Positions 9,719-22,431 are shown, numbered from the stretch's first letter. The stretch is DNA of 64,000 nucleotides from Astrocystis sublimbata (GCA_022453515.1 JAJNNY010000015.1:1-64000); one strand, 5' to 3'. The notes: a model not told the origin generated them from the letters alone. Numbers and translations: made by a program.

Positions 9719-9850
9719 ATGAATCAGTAGCATAGGCGGGGTGGGACGATGGCGAACATCTGCACTTGATCTTTTGAATGTAATTAGGATATCCAAAATG
9801 CCAAGTCATTGCCACCAAGTCGCAGACTGCCCGCTTTGGATGAGACCGGG

Positions 9851-11559
9851 TCACTCTTTAGTTATCGGCTGTGACTTCTTCTCCAGAAAGTTGGTAGTGG
9901 ACCCTTGAGCTCGTGATGCGCCGGCGCCTGCCCTGTAACGTGTTTTGTCCCAGCTAGGTATTCCGTCATCATCGAGGTCTGCCCACTGAAAGAATGTGCA
10001 GTTCTCTTTCCCTGGGACACTGCCACGATGACACACTGATGAGTTATGCAGAATTAGTATTTAATCAGACACGCGACGCTTGGTTGTAGCCATGAATATC
10101 GGACGGAGCAATATTTGCAGCCGGGCGGGTCGCAAGGTAAATGGAAGACTCACTCCAGAAATACTTCCCCTGACTCTCCTTCTTTCTCTGCACAGCCTTG
10201 AGAATACAGGGGAGATTGCATTTGCATCTCGGCGTGAACTTGGGATGGAAATTCGGCTTGTAATCGCGATACGTGACTGGAAATCGAGTGAGCCGTTGCG
10301 TTCCATTTATAGTATCAAGGAGGAAAAGAATATTGTTAACTAGGTAGCGACATACCATTAATCCTCCGACTCCCCGCCACAGGATGGTGATCAATAGCCA
10401 GCGCCGGCGCAATGCTATGCTTCCACTCCTCCTGCATCTCGGCATGCATGACCAGCAGCGAGTTATGCGGCAGGTGGATCGAGATCTGACCCTGCGCATC
10501 TGCCAGGTTGTCATCATCAGCGTCTCGGGGGACTATGCGGCGCACGCGAAACTCTCTCGCTACCCCCAGCGACAGCGAGCCGATGACGGCCCGCGGCCCG
10601 AGGTACGTGAGGTGGTCCGAGTGGTAGCCGACGTTTTCTTGCGGCCCGTTGTAGCAGTTCACAAAGGCGGCGTTGGGCGTCCATTCGTCGCCGCTTTGGT
10701 ACCGCAGTTTTTGGCTGTTGGGGTAGATGGTTTTGATGCGGGTTTGGATTTCGGCGTTTACGGCTGCTTGGACTTTGGGTCGTACTTTTAGGAGTTGGGG
10801 GGTGATTCTGCGGACGTCCTGGGGACGGTTGGTTAGTACAAGAATCTTAGACTTGGATTTTGGCTTTGGATGACTGGGCGAGTTGTGATGTTCTCGGCCG
10901 GGTTGTAGACTTTCGAGCCGGCAAGGTTGTCCGGGATGAGTTTACAAGTCACTTACAGCTAAGCGTCCCCCGTAGTAGTAATACTCATGTTTCTGCATGT
11001 TGATCTCGGCCTCAGTAGCCAAGTAAAAACTTGATGTATGTGGGCTCTGAACAATATTCTCGAAGAGTTTGAAAGTCGTTTTCTCGAATGTCCTTGACTC
11101 TTCCAGCATCTCCCGAAGCAGATCATTGGCCTCCTCTGGTGGGAGGAAGTTGTGGATGATGGTGCATGGCGTATGCTCTGCGATTTGCTCAGGTTCGTAT
11201 AAGAAGAGCGTCGTCCCCTTCTTCGACAGCAGTTTTGCCTTTCTCTCGCCCCCTGATACTTCGGGTGCAGATGACTTGGATGCAAATGATCTCAAAGAGG
11301 TCTGAAACCCTACAGAGGGGGGTATGCGAGGCTTCTTGGGCTGTGTTTGTTCATCGCGTAGAGCAGAAGCAGCCTGCTCGACAGACCCGTCATTTTCGAG
11401 GAGAGCGTCGAGAAGTATCTCTTGAGATGTATTTGGAAGCAATGAAGCGAGCATTGCTAGCTTTACCTCCGTTGAGTCGTCATCGTCGCCGTCACCCTGA
11501 GTCGATTCTGGCACCACATCGGAAAACTTGCGCTTTGCGCGGCTTAGGAAGGCATCCAT
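9851..11559 (-). CDS. AlkB-like 2OG-Fe(II) dioxygenase with CUE and GRF zinc-finger domains
   Basis: Four exons (10957-11559, 10356-10818, 10154-10276, 9851-10035) give 457 residues, all phases agreeing. An N-terminal CUE-like ubiquitin-binding domain spans about residues 32-67 (MLASLLPNTSQEILLDALL). The dioxygenase core has iron ligands H267 and D269 (GYHSDHL) and H335, and the 2-oxoglutarate motif RINVTYR (353-359), so it should be active. The C-terminus is a GRF-type zinc finger: CKC, then KYFWMC, then NCTFFQWAD. The family removes alkyl groups from DNA bases or RNA. The CUE domain suggests recruitment by ubiquitin and the GRF finger suggests single-stranded nucleic acid binding, both inferred from domain families. 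The relation to human ALKBH2/3 is by fold only. Confidence 0.92.
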
Positions 11560-12071
11560 TCTGGGAGCAGAACAGAAACGGTGTATATCCTCATGGTGTT
11601 TCCGTGTCGTTTTGCTGCGATTGCGTGTAATTCGTGAGCATTTTCATGGAGCAGGTAGAGAATCTTGATCTTGTAATCTGTAAGTCCAAGGGCGACCAAT
11701 GGAGTACAGAGGCGACGTGAGTCACAACATGAGAATCTGGTAACATCCCGCATGTTACCTGTACCTAGAATCATGTTATGCGGGTAGCACCCCCACGATT
11801 CTAACTGGACCAGGGTCCCCGCCTCGCCCGCCAGCGACGGACAGGCCCTTGCACATAGCCGAGGCCCCACGTACTACCAGCTCCCGTCACTGCATGGAAA
11901 GCTATGCGCCTCTTCACATGGGACCTTGTTCTTGATTTTACTCACCAAGCTCACAACATCGTCATTGCTCTCAACTCCTTAATACATTATACTCTTTGAG
12001 ATTTGAGATTCGAAAAAGGCTTCAGGCATGGTCTCCATTCCGCGCAAAAAGCAAGCATAGGTAGACAGACC
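11560..12071. other. Divergent intergenic region, AlkB gene / PEX7
   Basis: About 510 bases between two divergently transcribed genes. No ORF with recognisable content; expected to hold both promoters. Confidence 0.7.
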
Positions 12072-13219
12072 ATGGCTTCGATGCTGGAATTCCGCACAGC
12101 TGGCTTCAACCCCTACGCCGTCAAATACTCGCCCTACTACGACTCGCGCATCGCCGTCGCGTCCGCCGCCAACTACGGCATCGTCGGCAATGGGCGGCTC
12201 TTCTGTCTGGGCCTCGGGCCCCAGGGCGTCCAGGTAGAGAAGACGTATGCGAAAACTGTCCCACCCCAAACCAGCAGCGCAACACAACAATGTGAACGCC
12301 ATAGCTAACCCCGCCATCCATGTGTAGCTTCGACACCAACGACGCGCAATACGACCTCGCGTGGTCCGAGATCAACGAGAACCAGCTCCTGGCGGCCTGC
12401 GGCGACGGCTCGATAAAGCTGTACGACGTCAACGTCGCCGACTTCCCCGTCATGAACTTCCACGAGCACAAGCGCGAGACGTACGCCGTCGCCTGGAGCC
12501 CCGTCACCAAAGACACCTTCGCCTCGAGCTCGTGGGACGGCACCGTCAAGATCTGGTCGCCGGCGCGCCAGGAGTCGCTGCGCACGCTGCCTGTTGGGAA
12601 CTGCACGTATAGCGCATCCTACTGTCCCTCGAATCCAAATATCATCTCCGCCGTCTCGACGGATTCGCATCTGAGGATCTTCGATCTCAGAACGCCGGTC
12701 TCCTCGGCTTATCACTTGACCGCGAAGATCCCTGTGCACCAGCCACCCGCCATGCCCATGCCGCCGGGTGCGTCGCCGCCGTGCATGCCGGCCGAGATAT
12801 TGACGCATGATTGGAATAAGTACCGCGACACGGTGATAGCCACGGGGGGTGTGGACAGGGTTATACGGACGTTTGATATACGGAACCCAACTGCTGGGCC
12901 GGCGAGTATTATGATGGGCCACGATTATGCGATCCGACGTCTTGCGTGGTCTCCACATGCTGCGGATATCTTGCTATCAGCAAGCTACGACATGACGGTC
13001 CGGTTATGGACCGATGGATCGACCATGGCCGGCAACAATAACGATCCAGCACAGCCTGTGAAACCCGGTCTGCAGCTCGGCGTCATGAATAGACATACGG
13101 AGTTTGTGACGGGTCTTGATTGGTGTCTTTTCGGTGTTGGTGGGTGGGTTGCTACGGCGGGGTGGGATGAGAGGATATTGTTGTGGGATGCCAATATGAT
13201 GCTTCAGGGGAGAGGCTGA
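12072..13219 (+). CDS. PEX7: Peroxin 7, PTS2 receptor (WD40 propeller)
   Basis: Two exons (12072-12244 and 12328-13219) give 354 residues. The donor is GTATGC and the acceptor TGTGTAG; a nearer GTAGAG donor at 12234 would break the frame. The start MASMLEFRTAGFNPYAVKYSP and the block FDTNDAQYDLAWSEINENQ are characteristic of PEX7. WD40 repeats follow, with AVAWSP, SSSWDGTVKIW, LRIFDLR, ATGGVDRVIRTFDIRN, LAWSP, SASYDMTVRLW and ATAGWDERILLWD. PEX7 binds proteins carrying an N-terminal PTS2 signal in the cytosol and delivers them to peroxisomes with a PEX20-type co-receptor. A second ATG three codons in (12081) could also serve as start. Confidence 0.97.
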
Positions 13220-14650
13220 TTTCTTTTTTGAGTATAGAGAAAATCGTTTTCTCTCCCTTTTTGGGTCATGGATAACTGTTGTCATGTATCGTATCATCAG
13301 CATTGGATGGCGTTTGTGGAGCTGGGATAGCATCTGTTTTGTTTATATTTGATACCACTTCCCAAGGTCATACAAACATACTTGTCTGGGAAAATCAAAT
13401 GCATGTCTGTATGTACATGCCATTCTCTGTGTTTTGGTCTTCAAAGGTCGATATGAGAATATGTAGCCGAACCTCATGAGAGCGTTTGTGCGCGATAGCT
13501 AGAAAAGCTAGGAACGATCCATCCATAATGGTATTATGGGAAAGTCTAGACATTACGCGCCTGCGCTCGAGTGTCATACTGTTGAAGGATTTTGTGTCGA
13601 ACCTACTACCCATCTAGGAAATCTATGTCATATTGAGGAGTTTGGTATAAAAGCACATGCAGTCATAATAAGATTAAACAAAAATATGAAACGGAGGTTG
13701 ATGCCGCCAGGTAGTAGGTTGTTCAGTAAACTCTTCCAAAATGAACATTGCGTGCCTAACATGTAGTTGGAGGTACTTAAATAAGGTAGCTCGTCGCCTT
13801 CCTCCCGCCAGCAAGGACCTGCAAGCAGCCGTCTTAGTTACTACAGACTTTGCCAGACACCAGGTATTAACCAGGAACCTGAATAGCCGACGTCTTGTCG
13901 AGTCTTCAGGCTCGAGTTTTACGGACAGAGGTATAGACCAGCTCAGTCAAAGTGATGAGGGTGTAGGACATTGAGGTTGGGATTTCATACACAAAACTCG
14001 CTGCCTAATTTGATGAATTCCTGAAGCTCGAAGCTAACCTTACCCAACGAAGGCTCTGATGGTTTATCTAGGGTGCTAGGTAGGAAATAGGTACAGGCGA
14101 CAGGCGAAATAGGATATACCAAGCGGCTCAACCAATACAAGATCTGACCTCGTGTAATCGTGGGAGATTCAATAACTTTATTTCGTGAATTTTGCGTCAA
14201 TTAACTGAGATAGTACCAGGTAGTAGCCGCCTTTTCGCACCGCCTACCCACCTCGGTACCTACGTACCTCGATATACATGTACATCATTATCCTTCCTTT
14301 TAACCTCCTCTATCATACAACACCATGAAGTTGAGATTTCGGCAACCCTTCGCTCATGTTTTTTTTAAGTAGCGTCGTTCGTTGGTTTGAATACAGTAAC
14401 CGGTCCCAATGTCCTTCCTTCATCGCCCCGTTTATATCCCGGCGCGGAACCGACAAGACAAGACAAGACAAGACAAATCCCTGAACTCCGATCGACGCCG
14501 TCATAGAAAACGATTGCTACCCGCAATTTCCGATGTTGTACATGACTCCCGGTCTATCTCCGTTATAGTTGTGGTTGCGATGAGATGCATTGGTGTGGAG
14601 GCAGGCGGGTCCAGGAACCATCGGACTCAAACGCGGTCCGCCACCTACTC
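13220..14650. other. Intergenic, no recognisable gene (1.4 kb)
   Basis: Between the convergent ends of PEX7 and the DEAD-box helicase. It includes the two 3' UTRs and a short GACAA microsatellite. No coding signal seen. Confidence 0.6.
14452..14476. repeat. GACAA pentanucleotide microsatellite
   Basis: Five tandem GACAA units about 175 bases downstream of the helicase stop codon (the helicase is on the minus strand). Confidence 0.9.
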
Positions 14651-16916
14651 TCAAAAGCTGGATCGACCGAATCCCGAGGAGCCGCGATTATCGGAGCGAG
14701 GTGGGAATTTGCTCTCAAAAGTGTTACGGTTGCCGCCATCGCGTCCGCGGTTAAAGCCTCCACCTCCTCTGTCGTTGAAACGGTTGCCGCCATCGCGTCC
14801 GCCGCCAAAGCCTCCACCACCTCCGCGGCTAAAGCCTCCACCTCCCCTGTCGTTGAAACGGTTGCCGCCATCGCGTCCGCCGCCAAAGCCTCCACCGCGT
14901 CCGCCGCCAAAGCCGCCACCACCTCCGCGGCTAAAGCCTCCACTTCCTCTGTCGTTGAAACGGTTTCCGCCGCCAAAGCTGCCGCCTCGCCCCCCGCCAC
15001 CAAAGCTGCTGCCTCGTCCCCCGCCGCCGAAGCGGTCATTCTGCTGGTAGCGTTCAAGGTCGTAACCGGACTCATCTTCAGGCTCATCGAAGCCGATCCG
15101 AAGTCCAGGTGTGCGTGACGACAAGCCACGATTCTGGGCGGTTCTTGGGGGGATGGCAGGAACCTGATCCCAGCCCAGACCCTCCAGACACCACTGGTTG
15201 TTCATCTCGATAACATCCTCGATATGCAAACCTCGGCCCATCTTTTGGCCAAGGGCTCCCAAGTACAATTCACGGAACTGAGATTTGGGCACCCGTGTAT
15301 ATGCCTGCTTGACCTCTGCAAAACAGCGGGAGGCAGTCTCGGATAGCGCTGGCGAATCCGCTGCAGCCTGTGCGGTTTCGAGCGTTGTGTTGGGCTTGAT
15401 GGGCAGACCTGAAAGGCGCATGCGGGCTTCCGTTATCTCCTGTGCCGCGACGAACAGCCAGCCCTGGCCAGATTTGCCAGCACGGCCTGTGCGACCAATT
15501 CGATGGATGTATTGATCGCGGTCGGGCGGAAGACCAACCTGAATGACGTCAGTCACTTTGGGGAAGTCCATTCCTCGCGCCGTGACATCGGAAGAGAATA
15601 AGATAGCCGAGTCGGACCTTCGGAAATCTTCAGCGCTTCTTGTGCGCTGACCCTGCGTCAGCCTCGAATGGATTTCGATCAAGTTGACTCCTCCGGGACG
15701 ACGCCCCCCAAGTGATGGAATAGCCCGGAAGACTTGGTAGGCAAATTTGACGGCAGCGGTACTCGAGAAGAAGATAATGGCTTTGAAGGGCAGGTCGGAG
15801 TCCGCGGCCGTCTTAGCCTTGTGTGCAATCTCGCAGATGGCGGGGTAAATATTCTCGAGGCCGGCAACGGTAACAAGATGCTGAGGTATACGTTCATGGG
15901 TTGGTGTTTCGTCGGCCTTGATGGTCTGCACGAACTCGAAATTGTTGGGACGGACCATGCTCTTGGCCAAGTGAACAACGTCACGAGGGATGGTAGCGGA
16001 GAAAAGCAGGGTTTGGCGTTCCACATCCTTGATGTCAGGCAATGAGCGTTGGATGTTGCGGATCTCGTCAGAGAAGCCGACGTCAAGCATGCGATCGGCC
16101 TCGTCCAGGACGAAGGCTTGTAGTTTCGGGGCAGAAACTCGGGCCATGGGGTCGGACAGCAGGTCGTTCAGTCTTCCAGGGGTAGCAACGAGAATGTCAC
16201 AGCCCTGGCGCCACATCTGGGCAAGAGCTTCCCGCTTCCGGGTACCTCCGACGGCGGTTTGGACAACAATGCCGGTGTTTCTGGCCAGCTTGCGGGCCTC
16301 GTCGCCGATCTGCTCAGCAAGCTCGCGAGTGGGGGACAGAATGATGGCGCGGATGTTCTCCGACGAGGCCCTGCGTCTGGCCATGCGGTCGGCGAGCTCG
16401 GGCTGGTCGGCCAGCACACGTTGGAATATGGGAACCAAGAAAGCGAGTGTCTTTCCTGTGCCGGTCCTGGCTTGGGCGACCCTGAGACGGTGGTTAGCAC
16501 GGGCACGGGCCACGAAGCGGGCATCACTGCACTTACATGTCTGTCCCCTTCAGTGCGGGATTGATGGCCATGGACTGGACTTCGGTCATGTTCTCGTAGC
16601 CCATGCCCTTGGTGATGGCTTCAACAAGGCGTTCGTTGACTCCCAGCTGAGCGAGGTCGGCGAAGCGGGTGATGAGGCCGCCGGCGCCCGGTGTAGGCCG
16701 GTCTTCTTGGTTGTCCCGGGCCGCCGCCGACTCGGTGGAGTAGAGGCGGGAGAGGGCATGTGTGGGAGCGAGGCGCCTTAAGGCTGGCGACGACGATGCT
16801 GTGTGGCGTAGGATGGGGAGAGGCTTGAAGGGGGCGCTTCGCGTGAGCGAGACAGACGAGACCTGGCGAGCGACACTGCCCAAGCGGACTTGCCGCTGTA
16901 TGCTGGCCTTGAACAT
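14651..16916 (-). CDS. Mitochondrial DEAD-box RNA helicase, MSS116/CYT-19-like
   Basis: Two exons (16537-16916 and 14651-16481) give 736 residues; the start at 16916 begins an Arg/Ser-rich, acid-poor leader (MFKASIQRQVRLGS) typical of matrix targeting. Helicase motifs in order: Q-motif region (GYENMTEVQSMAI), ARTGTGKT, PTRELAEQI, GG, TPGRL, DEAD in VLDEADRM, SAT in LFSATIP, SSDVTARGMDFP and HRIGRTGR. The C-terminus is a long Gly/Arg tail with FGGGRDGGNRFNDRGGGGF repeats. MSS116/CYT-19 proteins are RNA chaperones for mitochondrial intron splicing and translation; this assignment rests on the leader and tail layout. The short intron (16482-16536) lies just before motif I. Confidence 0.93.
14740..15030 (-). 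repeat. In-frame RGG/FGGG tandem repeats in helicase tail
   Basis: About 290 bases made of imperfect units of 27-63 bases coding for GGNRFNDRGGGGFSRGGGG-like blocks. The units keep the frame and nearly identical codons, which points to recent expansion by slippage or unequal exchange. Confidence 0.85.
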
Positions 16917-16938
16917 GGCGGGCGGGGCACCTCTGTTG

Positions 16939-16977
16939 ACTCTCTCTCTATCTCTCTCTGTGTGTGTGTGTGTGTAT
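16939..16977. repeat. CT/GT dinucleotide microsatellite in helicase 5' leader
   Basis: A run of CT units switches to GT units just upstream of the helicase start (AC and AG on the transcribed strand). A second CT-rich run lies at about 17023-17048. Confidence 0.9.
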
Positions 16978-18166
16978 TTGGGTGGGTGATTGGAACAGTT
17001 GCAATAGATCAATCAAAATCAACTTCCTCTCTCTCTCTTCTCTCTCTGCAGCTGCACACGATGTCGCCTACAATGTGCGGACGGCGGATGTGTGCTGATG
17101 GAGGATGGCGGATGGCAGATGGCAGATGGCAAGGAGCAGGCACGCGATAAGAGCGTCGAACTTTTCTCTCTCAACTTTTTTCTCTGTAAGTGCAAAAAAA
17201 AGCTGCTAAATGGGCTAGAGCGATCCGCAGGGCCATTCACAGTCTACAGAGCCTGCGGCCTCGCCATCTGATTGGCTCATCCTATCGCATGTAGGCTCTT
17301 TCCCCGTAGTTGCCCGCCACCAGCTCTGCGACCCCACTACAATCCCACCACCTCGCCACAACCCCACTTTCTGCTCAATTCTCCAATGACCATGCACCTC
17401 GTTCCTCTCATTTACATATTATGTATGTAGTACATCCATCCCATTTACATTCCACTCTTTTGTTTTTTTCGGGTCGTCTGGTGAATTCAACATTGAACCC
17501 ACCTGAGCAGTTAAAGGTCTACAACCAGCTGATAACCCGCGATAAACGGGCGCTAGATAATTCAAGAATAAATATATCCGTTCCGTTACATTTAAGTATA
17601 AGTACTCAACGTGTGCAGCGACATCGCATTGCTGCTGGTGCAAATGGCAACTCGATCGATTAGGCATAGACATCCAAGGAGGAACCCTGACGACGTCTGT
17701 TTGTACTCGTCTTCGATACCCATATACCGATTCCCGTTGACTGTATCTACTTATATATGATGACATGTTAACAACGACGATTGCTGGCTCTACCGAGAGG
17801 ATCATGTTGTTGCCGAGCCCGTCCATGTAGGTAGTGATCGAGATAGGTATTGAGCAATGGTAGAAAGGTACGTCGGGTATAGTACACTTAGTATGATTGC
17901 TACGATTGATTAATCCTATGATAAAATCTTTGATAAGTGAACGATTCATTCGACTTCGTGTATTTTGAACTGAGCATAGCAGCATTCCAAGCCAGATCTA
18001 GCAGGCCACCGTAGTAGTTGACGTTGTGTGTCATTCCATCTATTCTCCTAATTCCGACTTGAAGCCTAACGAAGAAAACCTAGGTAGGCACTTGATGGCA
18101 GTCCCGTATATTTATTTACTTTTTCAATCCCGTCTTCGAGCTCTCACAACTAACCAAGTTGTAACA
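16978..18166. other. Intergenic, no recognisable gene (1.2 kb)
   Basis: Upstream of the helicase and downstream of the STAND-N-like gene. Contains short microsatellite-like CT and GGATGGCAGATGGC runs near 17023-17130. No coding signal found. Confidence 0.6.
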
Positions 18167-20583
18167 TTATTCACACCATGCCCCTGGCATGTCTCGGGTC
18201 GGGTCCTCTACCATATCCCAGAACTCTCCAGCAAATTCGTCGGTTGGCTCGCTCCAGTAACACTCCCAGTCTGCAGGCATTGGGCCGACCTTGAAACCGT
18301 ATAGACGCGACTCGCCTATCCAAGTAACTTCCTCAGTGAATATCGTGCTAGCAAAGTAGATTCTCTTAACGTCTCGCACCATTGGATTTTCTTCGTCTCG
18401 CAGCAACTCATTTTCCCGAAGACCGTATTGCGTTAGGTCGACGCCAGCTCGGTGTAATATGACAAGCCACTGCTGAAGAGCCATTTTTGTGTTTTGGTTG
18501 ATATGCCACCTAGTCACGAAGTGATCGGAGGATAGAAGGCTCAGGGATCGCAATAAAGGGGAGCATTGGCCACGTAACTGATAAACGGAGCCAAAGAATT
18601 CATCCACCGCCCAATGGCCGAATCCGACCTCATTCCACCGCATAACATGGATATCTTCCGTTCTCCGCACAACATCTTGAGCGAAGTTGCACCAAGCTCA
18701 GATGAACCCAGCATTCTTGCTCCATGTAATACGGGAAAGTTGCGAGACAGCCTCGGCGACAACATGGATTAAAAATACATCTTCCCGACCAAAACAGACA
18801 TTGCAAACTTTGTCGGGATTGTTGACCCATTCTTCACCGAGAAAAAACTCAACCTGTTCGACTTCGACTGGAGAATCTTCGATGATAGTGTGTAAATAAT
18901 TTAAACGACTGCCGAGAGATGCTTCTCGGTGCATGGGACATAGGAAAGGCTGCGCTAGTTGAAACAGCGACCAGTCTGCAATCAGGGGGCATCTACACCT
19001 ACGCGGAAGCTCTTCATCGTTTAACACGAGTGTTCGAGCTTGTGCTACTAGAGGTGACAAAGCAGTGACTATATCAGACTGTGCGGTTGCTCCCCAGTCG
19101 TCGTAATACCGACCAAAGGTGTCGAGTGGTGTACTAAGGCATCCAGCATTGTCAGACATCCTTCAAGTCAATCATCGTGCAATAAGGGTTTTGGCATATC
19201 ATACTGGCCCCATTTGTTTAGACCATCGAGCTGAAGGTCCATATTGTTCAGAAACCAGTATGATTTCATGGCCATATATTGACTAGCATACTGTATACAT
19301 GCTTTAGCCGACGACAATCTATGCCTGAGCCCGGCTTAATGAGGTATACTTACATGCAACAAAGTTTCGCCGTTCTCGTCGCGATCGAAAGGAGAGCCTT
19401 GGCCAGATTGAAACATGGCCTGGACTTGACAAACGTCGTTGTTCATCACGGCCACAAATATAGGGGAAGCTATGGGCCTAATGTTATATGTACGGAATGA
19501 GTGTGTCCAGCCTGAATACAAAATGCGCGTGTAGTTCAATGACCACACACGTATGGAGCTGGCAAGCCATGATGGATACTGGGCTTTCATCGCGTAGCCC
19601 GTCGACGTCTTCTCAATTTTGAAATATCCCCATGGAGAAACTTCTTCCCAAGGGGGGTGCTGCTTGCTCTTTGCGGAAGTGGGTGAAGTCATGGAACTGC
19701 TTTTGAATTGAACCAAGTCTGACTTTGAATGATCTTTGAGCGCCTCATCCAGCTGGCGAGACCCGGACTGATTTGAGGTATTTTTTGCGCGTTCTGAAGT
19801 AGAACGAGCGTTGACTGATACGGCGTTCATGACATGGCTGTCATTGAAACGCGACATCATCTTTTCAGCTATGATATCAGGCTGAACTTGCAAAAGTGTT
19901 CTGTAGGACGTAAGTAACAGGATACCAAGCATATATGCGAGGGAACTGACGTCATGTAGCCCATCTGAGCACTTTGTAACATCGTAACGGCGGTTCTCAA
20001 TCGTTGCTCAAGCGACGCCAGTTCACTTTTCTTGAGGACAACTTTCATCCGACCTTTCGCTCGACGAGCGCGCTTTTCCGATCCTACCAAGGTAGATAGT
20101 GTGCCTGCGATGTCAGATAGCTTGACCACAACCTTTCGACACGTGGCCAAGCTCCTCATGGCCGTGGCATTGCTCCATATCTCCGGGGGAAGCTGATTCT
20201 GGCTGAACTTAGATTCGACTTCGCATAACATAGGGTCGAAGCAGTCAATCTGCTCCATCAGATCACTGATGGTTTCCGGAACGTTCTTGACATCTTCCCA
20301 GAGATGTTTCAGTTTGACCACGCCAGACTTGAAAGAGTCAGTCTTCGGTTGCGAAGCTCGGCGTCAATCTCACAAAGCAGTGGTTGAGTATATCCTAGCA
20401 AAAAGCCAGGGAAGCATAGAACTTACTATAAACACAATTAGCAAAAGGCTTCACTCCCACAAATGCGGCACAGGCTCTATAAATTCGCGTGTCGCCGGAT
20501 TGATTTCAATACGTACCGCCAGCTTTAATCGTCACTTCGGCTAATGCGAAACTACTCGCAACAAGACCAACGAGCTCTGCCAT
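18167..20583 (-). pseudogene. Fungal STAND-N / ankyrin-like protein gene with in-frame TGA
   Basis: Exon 1 (20517-20583) begins MAELVGLVASSFALAEVTIK, the usual start of fungal STAND N-terminal-type regulators. Likely exon 2 (about 20356-19951) continues with VVKLKHLWEDVKNVPETI and DLMEQID, exon 3 (19354-19900) with LLQVQPDIIAEKM and ends in the ankyrin-like DENGETLLH, and exon 4 (19205-19290) with YASQYMAMKSYWF. The last part (18167-19160) includes DNAGCLSTPLDTFGRYYDDW and a Cys/His-rich segment. It is broken by one TGA at 18698-18700; the same frame continues for 177 coding-looking codons. The exon 1-2 joint is uncertain and the 44-base intron 19161-19204 is unusually short. Restoring R (CGA) is the simplest reading of the TGA. 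Function unknown; the family is often linked to signalling or non-self responses. Confidence 0.6.
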
Positions 20584-22431
20584 GGCGGATTATATGCGCC
20601 GAGATTTCATTTCGCGATGACTTTGTAACAGCAGACGAGAACATAGCACGGAAATAAGGATGAGGGAAGATCAGCTTGAAATCGGTGCTGTCGTGAAAAT
20701 GTAGTAGGCGACTGAGGTCATATTCGATGCGACCGTGGTGAGGCTGAGTGCGGGGAATAAGTGGCAGAGCAGGGCAGACTGTTTCGCCTCAGATGACCAC
20801 CCAATGGCCATCATGGGCTTAATCTCGGATGACATGCTGCTCAGATAGGTGTGCTTCTGCTCCCAGAGGTACCTTAATGTTGAACAATATTCGCTTTCAC
20901 AACGGAGTCAGTCGAAGCTTTGCGAGGACTTCTTCAGTAGATATTCTTTGGGCGTGGTGAAGTTGATTGGTTATTGAGATGTGAAAATGACAAAAATCAA
21001 ATTAGCATTCCTAGAGCAAATGAATCAGTATCATTTTCTAGCCCTTAAGGCTTGACTGGTTGTTCATTGACTCAAGGAGAATGCGTTGTAGTTGTAGGAA
21101 GGATAAGTCTGGCGACTGGAGACTTACAGTAGCAGAAGCCGTCAGAGGTCTTCTGATACACTGTGCCTGTATCTGCCCAAATCGCTACATATATTCTTCG
21201 CAGCCCCGACTCAGGACCAGAGAAAATATAAAAGCCTGTGTAGGTTGCCTACAAAGGTTTCTTGCTGACAGTGTAAATAGCGCGGCGTCGTACATGGTGC
21301 TCCCAGGGCTGCGGCGTCGGAGCATCCAACACGGAAACTCTTGCCTCGCTCTTTGACTTTGACTCTATCGTGAGATTTTAGTGATTGAGGCTTGACGTCC
21401 ACCCTCTTCCGTCGGTCCGTCCGTTCATTCTCTTTGTCCCTATCACGGTCGCCCGCTACCCACGACTCAGGCCACGAGGGTGGCTGGCTTGGCTGGGTCT
21501 ATCAAGGAGAGATAACCACAATGCAAGCACGTTTGGCATGTGATTTTTTTTTTGACAGGTTGAACCCACTTTCGTCTGGCATTTCTTTCCACGTTAGTTG
21601 ATATGCAGTTTAGTGTGGTGCACTACCTCAACCCTACATGATACATCTGAACCTCAAACCAGTCTGAGCCAGTGATGGACGCATGTGGAGAGCTCCGTTG
21701 CAGGATCCGGCCAAGGCACCCATATCCTTGATCCCGGCCCTGCCTTTGTGTAATCGAGCATGGTCCAGCCCGAAGAAAAGACAAGCAGAAGATACTGTAC
21801 TATGTTAGATTGCTAAGGTAAGTAAGGTGAGTAAGGTCAAGCAAGGTAGGGAAATAGAGACTATTAGGTGCTTAACCTGGATGATAAGTTTCCATCTCAT
21901 TTACACATCATTTTGAAGTCAATATTGGAGCCCCCCCCCTCTTCACCTATATTCAGACACGTTATTGCGACTTATCAACTTTCGGTTCTGCCTGCAACAT
22001 CTGCGAATGCTACTTCAAGGGGCAGTCGGTGTGGAACATTAATGGATTGTTGCTGTCGTCGATCGGCAAACACCGGGACTATGCAAATGCAATAACAGCC
22101 TCTGCTATCAACGTCTACCCAACTTGACTTCGCATTCGACGATCCGGCATTGTCCCGTCATTAGTTGCGTTTGCCCGGCGGGCCAGTCTTCGGATACTCT
22201 CATACCTTCACTTGGCCTTTCAACGCGCAGAAAGTGTGTTTTCTAGAGAGAACAAATACGCACCTACTTATTTATATTTACACTTGCTGGACTCGTATTC
22301 GCAAGGGGGGCAAATACGGCACTCACTGGGCACGAGCAAGTTTTTCTTTAGGTGCTGTGCTGTTCCCAAAGCGAGCTATCCAAACTTTACTTTACCTTGA
22401 CCTTGACTTTTACCTACTTTCCGAGTCGGAA
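20584..22431. other. Divergent intergenic region, no recognisable gene (1.8 kb)
   Basis: Lies between two divergent genes. Small ORFs show no motif. A poly-C run is at about 21932-21940 and a GTAAG/GCAAG-like short repeat near 21815-21850. Confidence 0.55.

Noticed and set aside
14563..15129. Ala/Glu- and Pro-rich ORFs opposite the helicase tail
   Set aside because: They are shadows of the GGN/RGG repeats in the helicase coding strand.
16939..17048. CRISPR-like short repeats
   Set aside because: They are simple CT/GT microsatellites without spacers; CRISPR arrays are not expected in a fungal nucleus.
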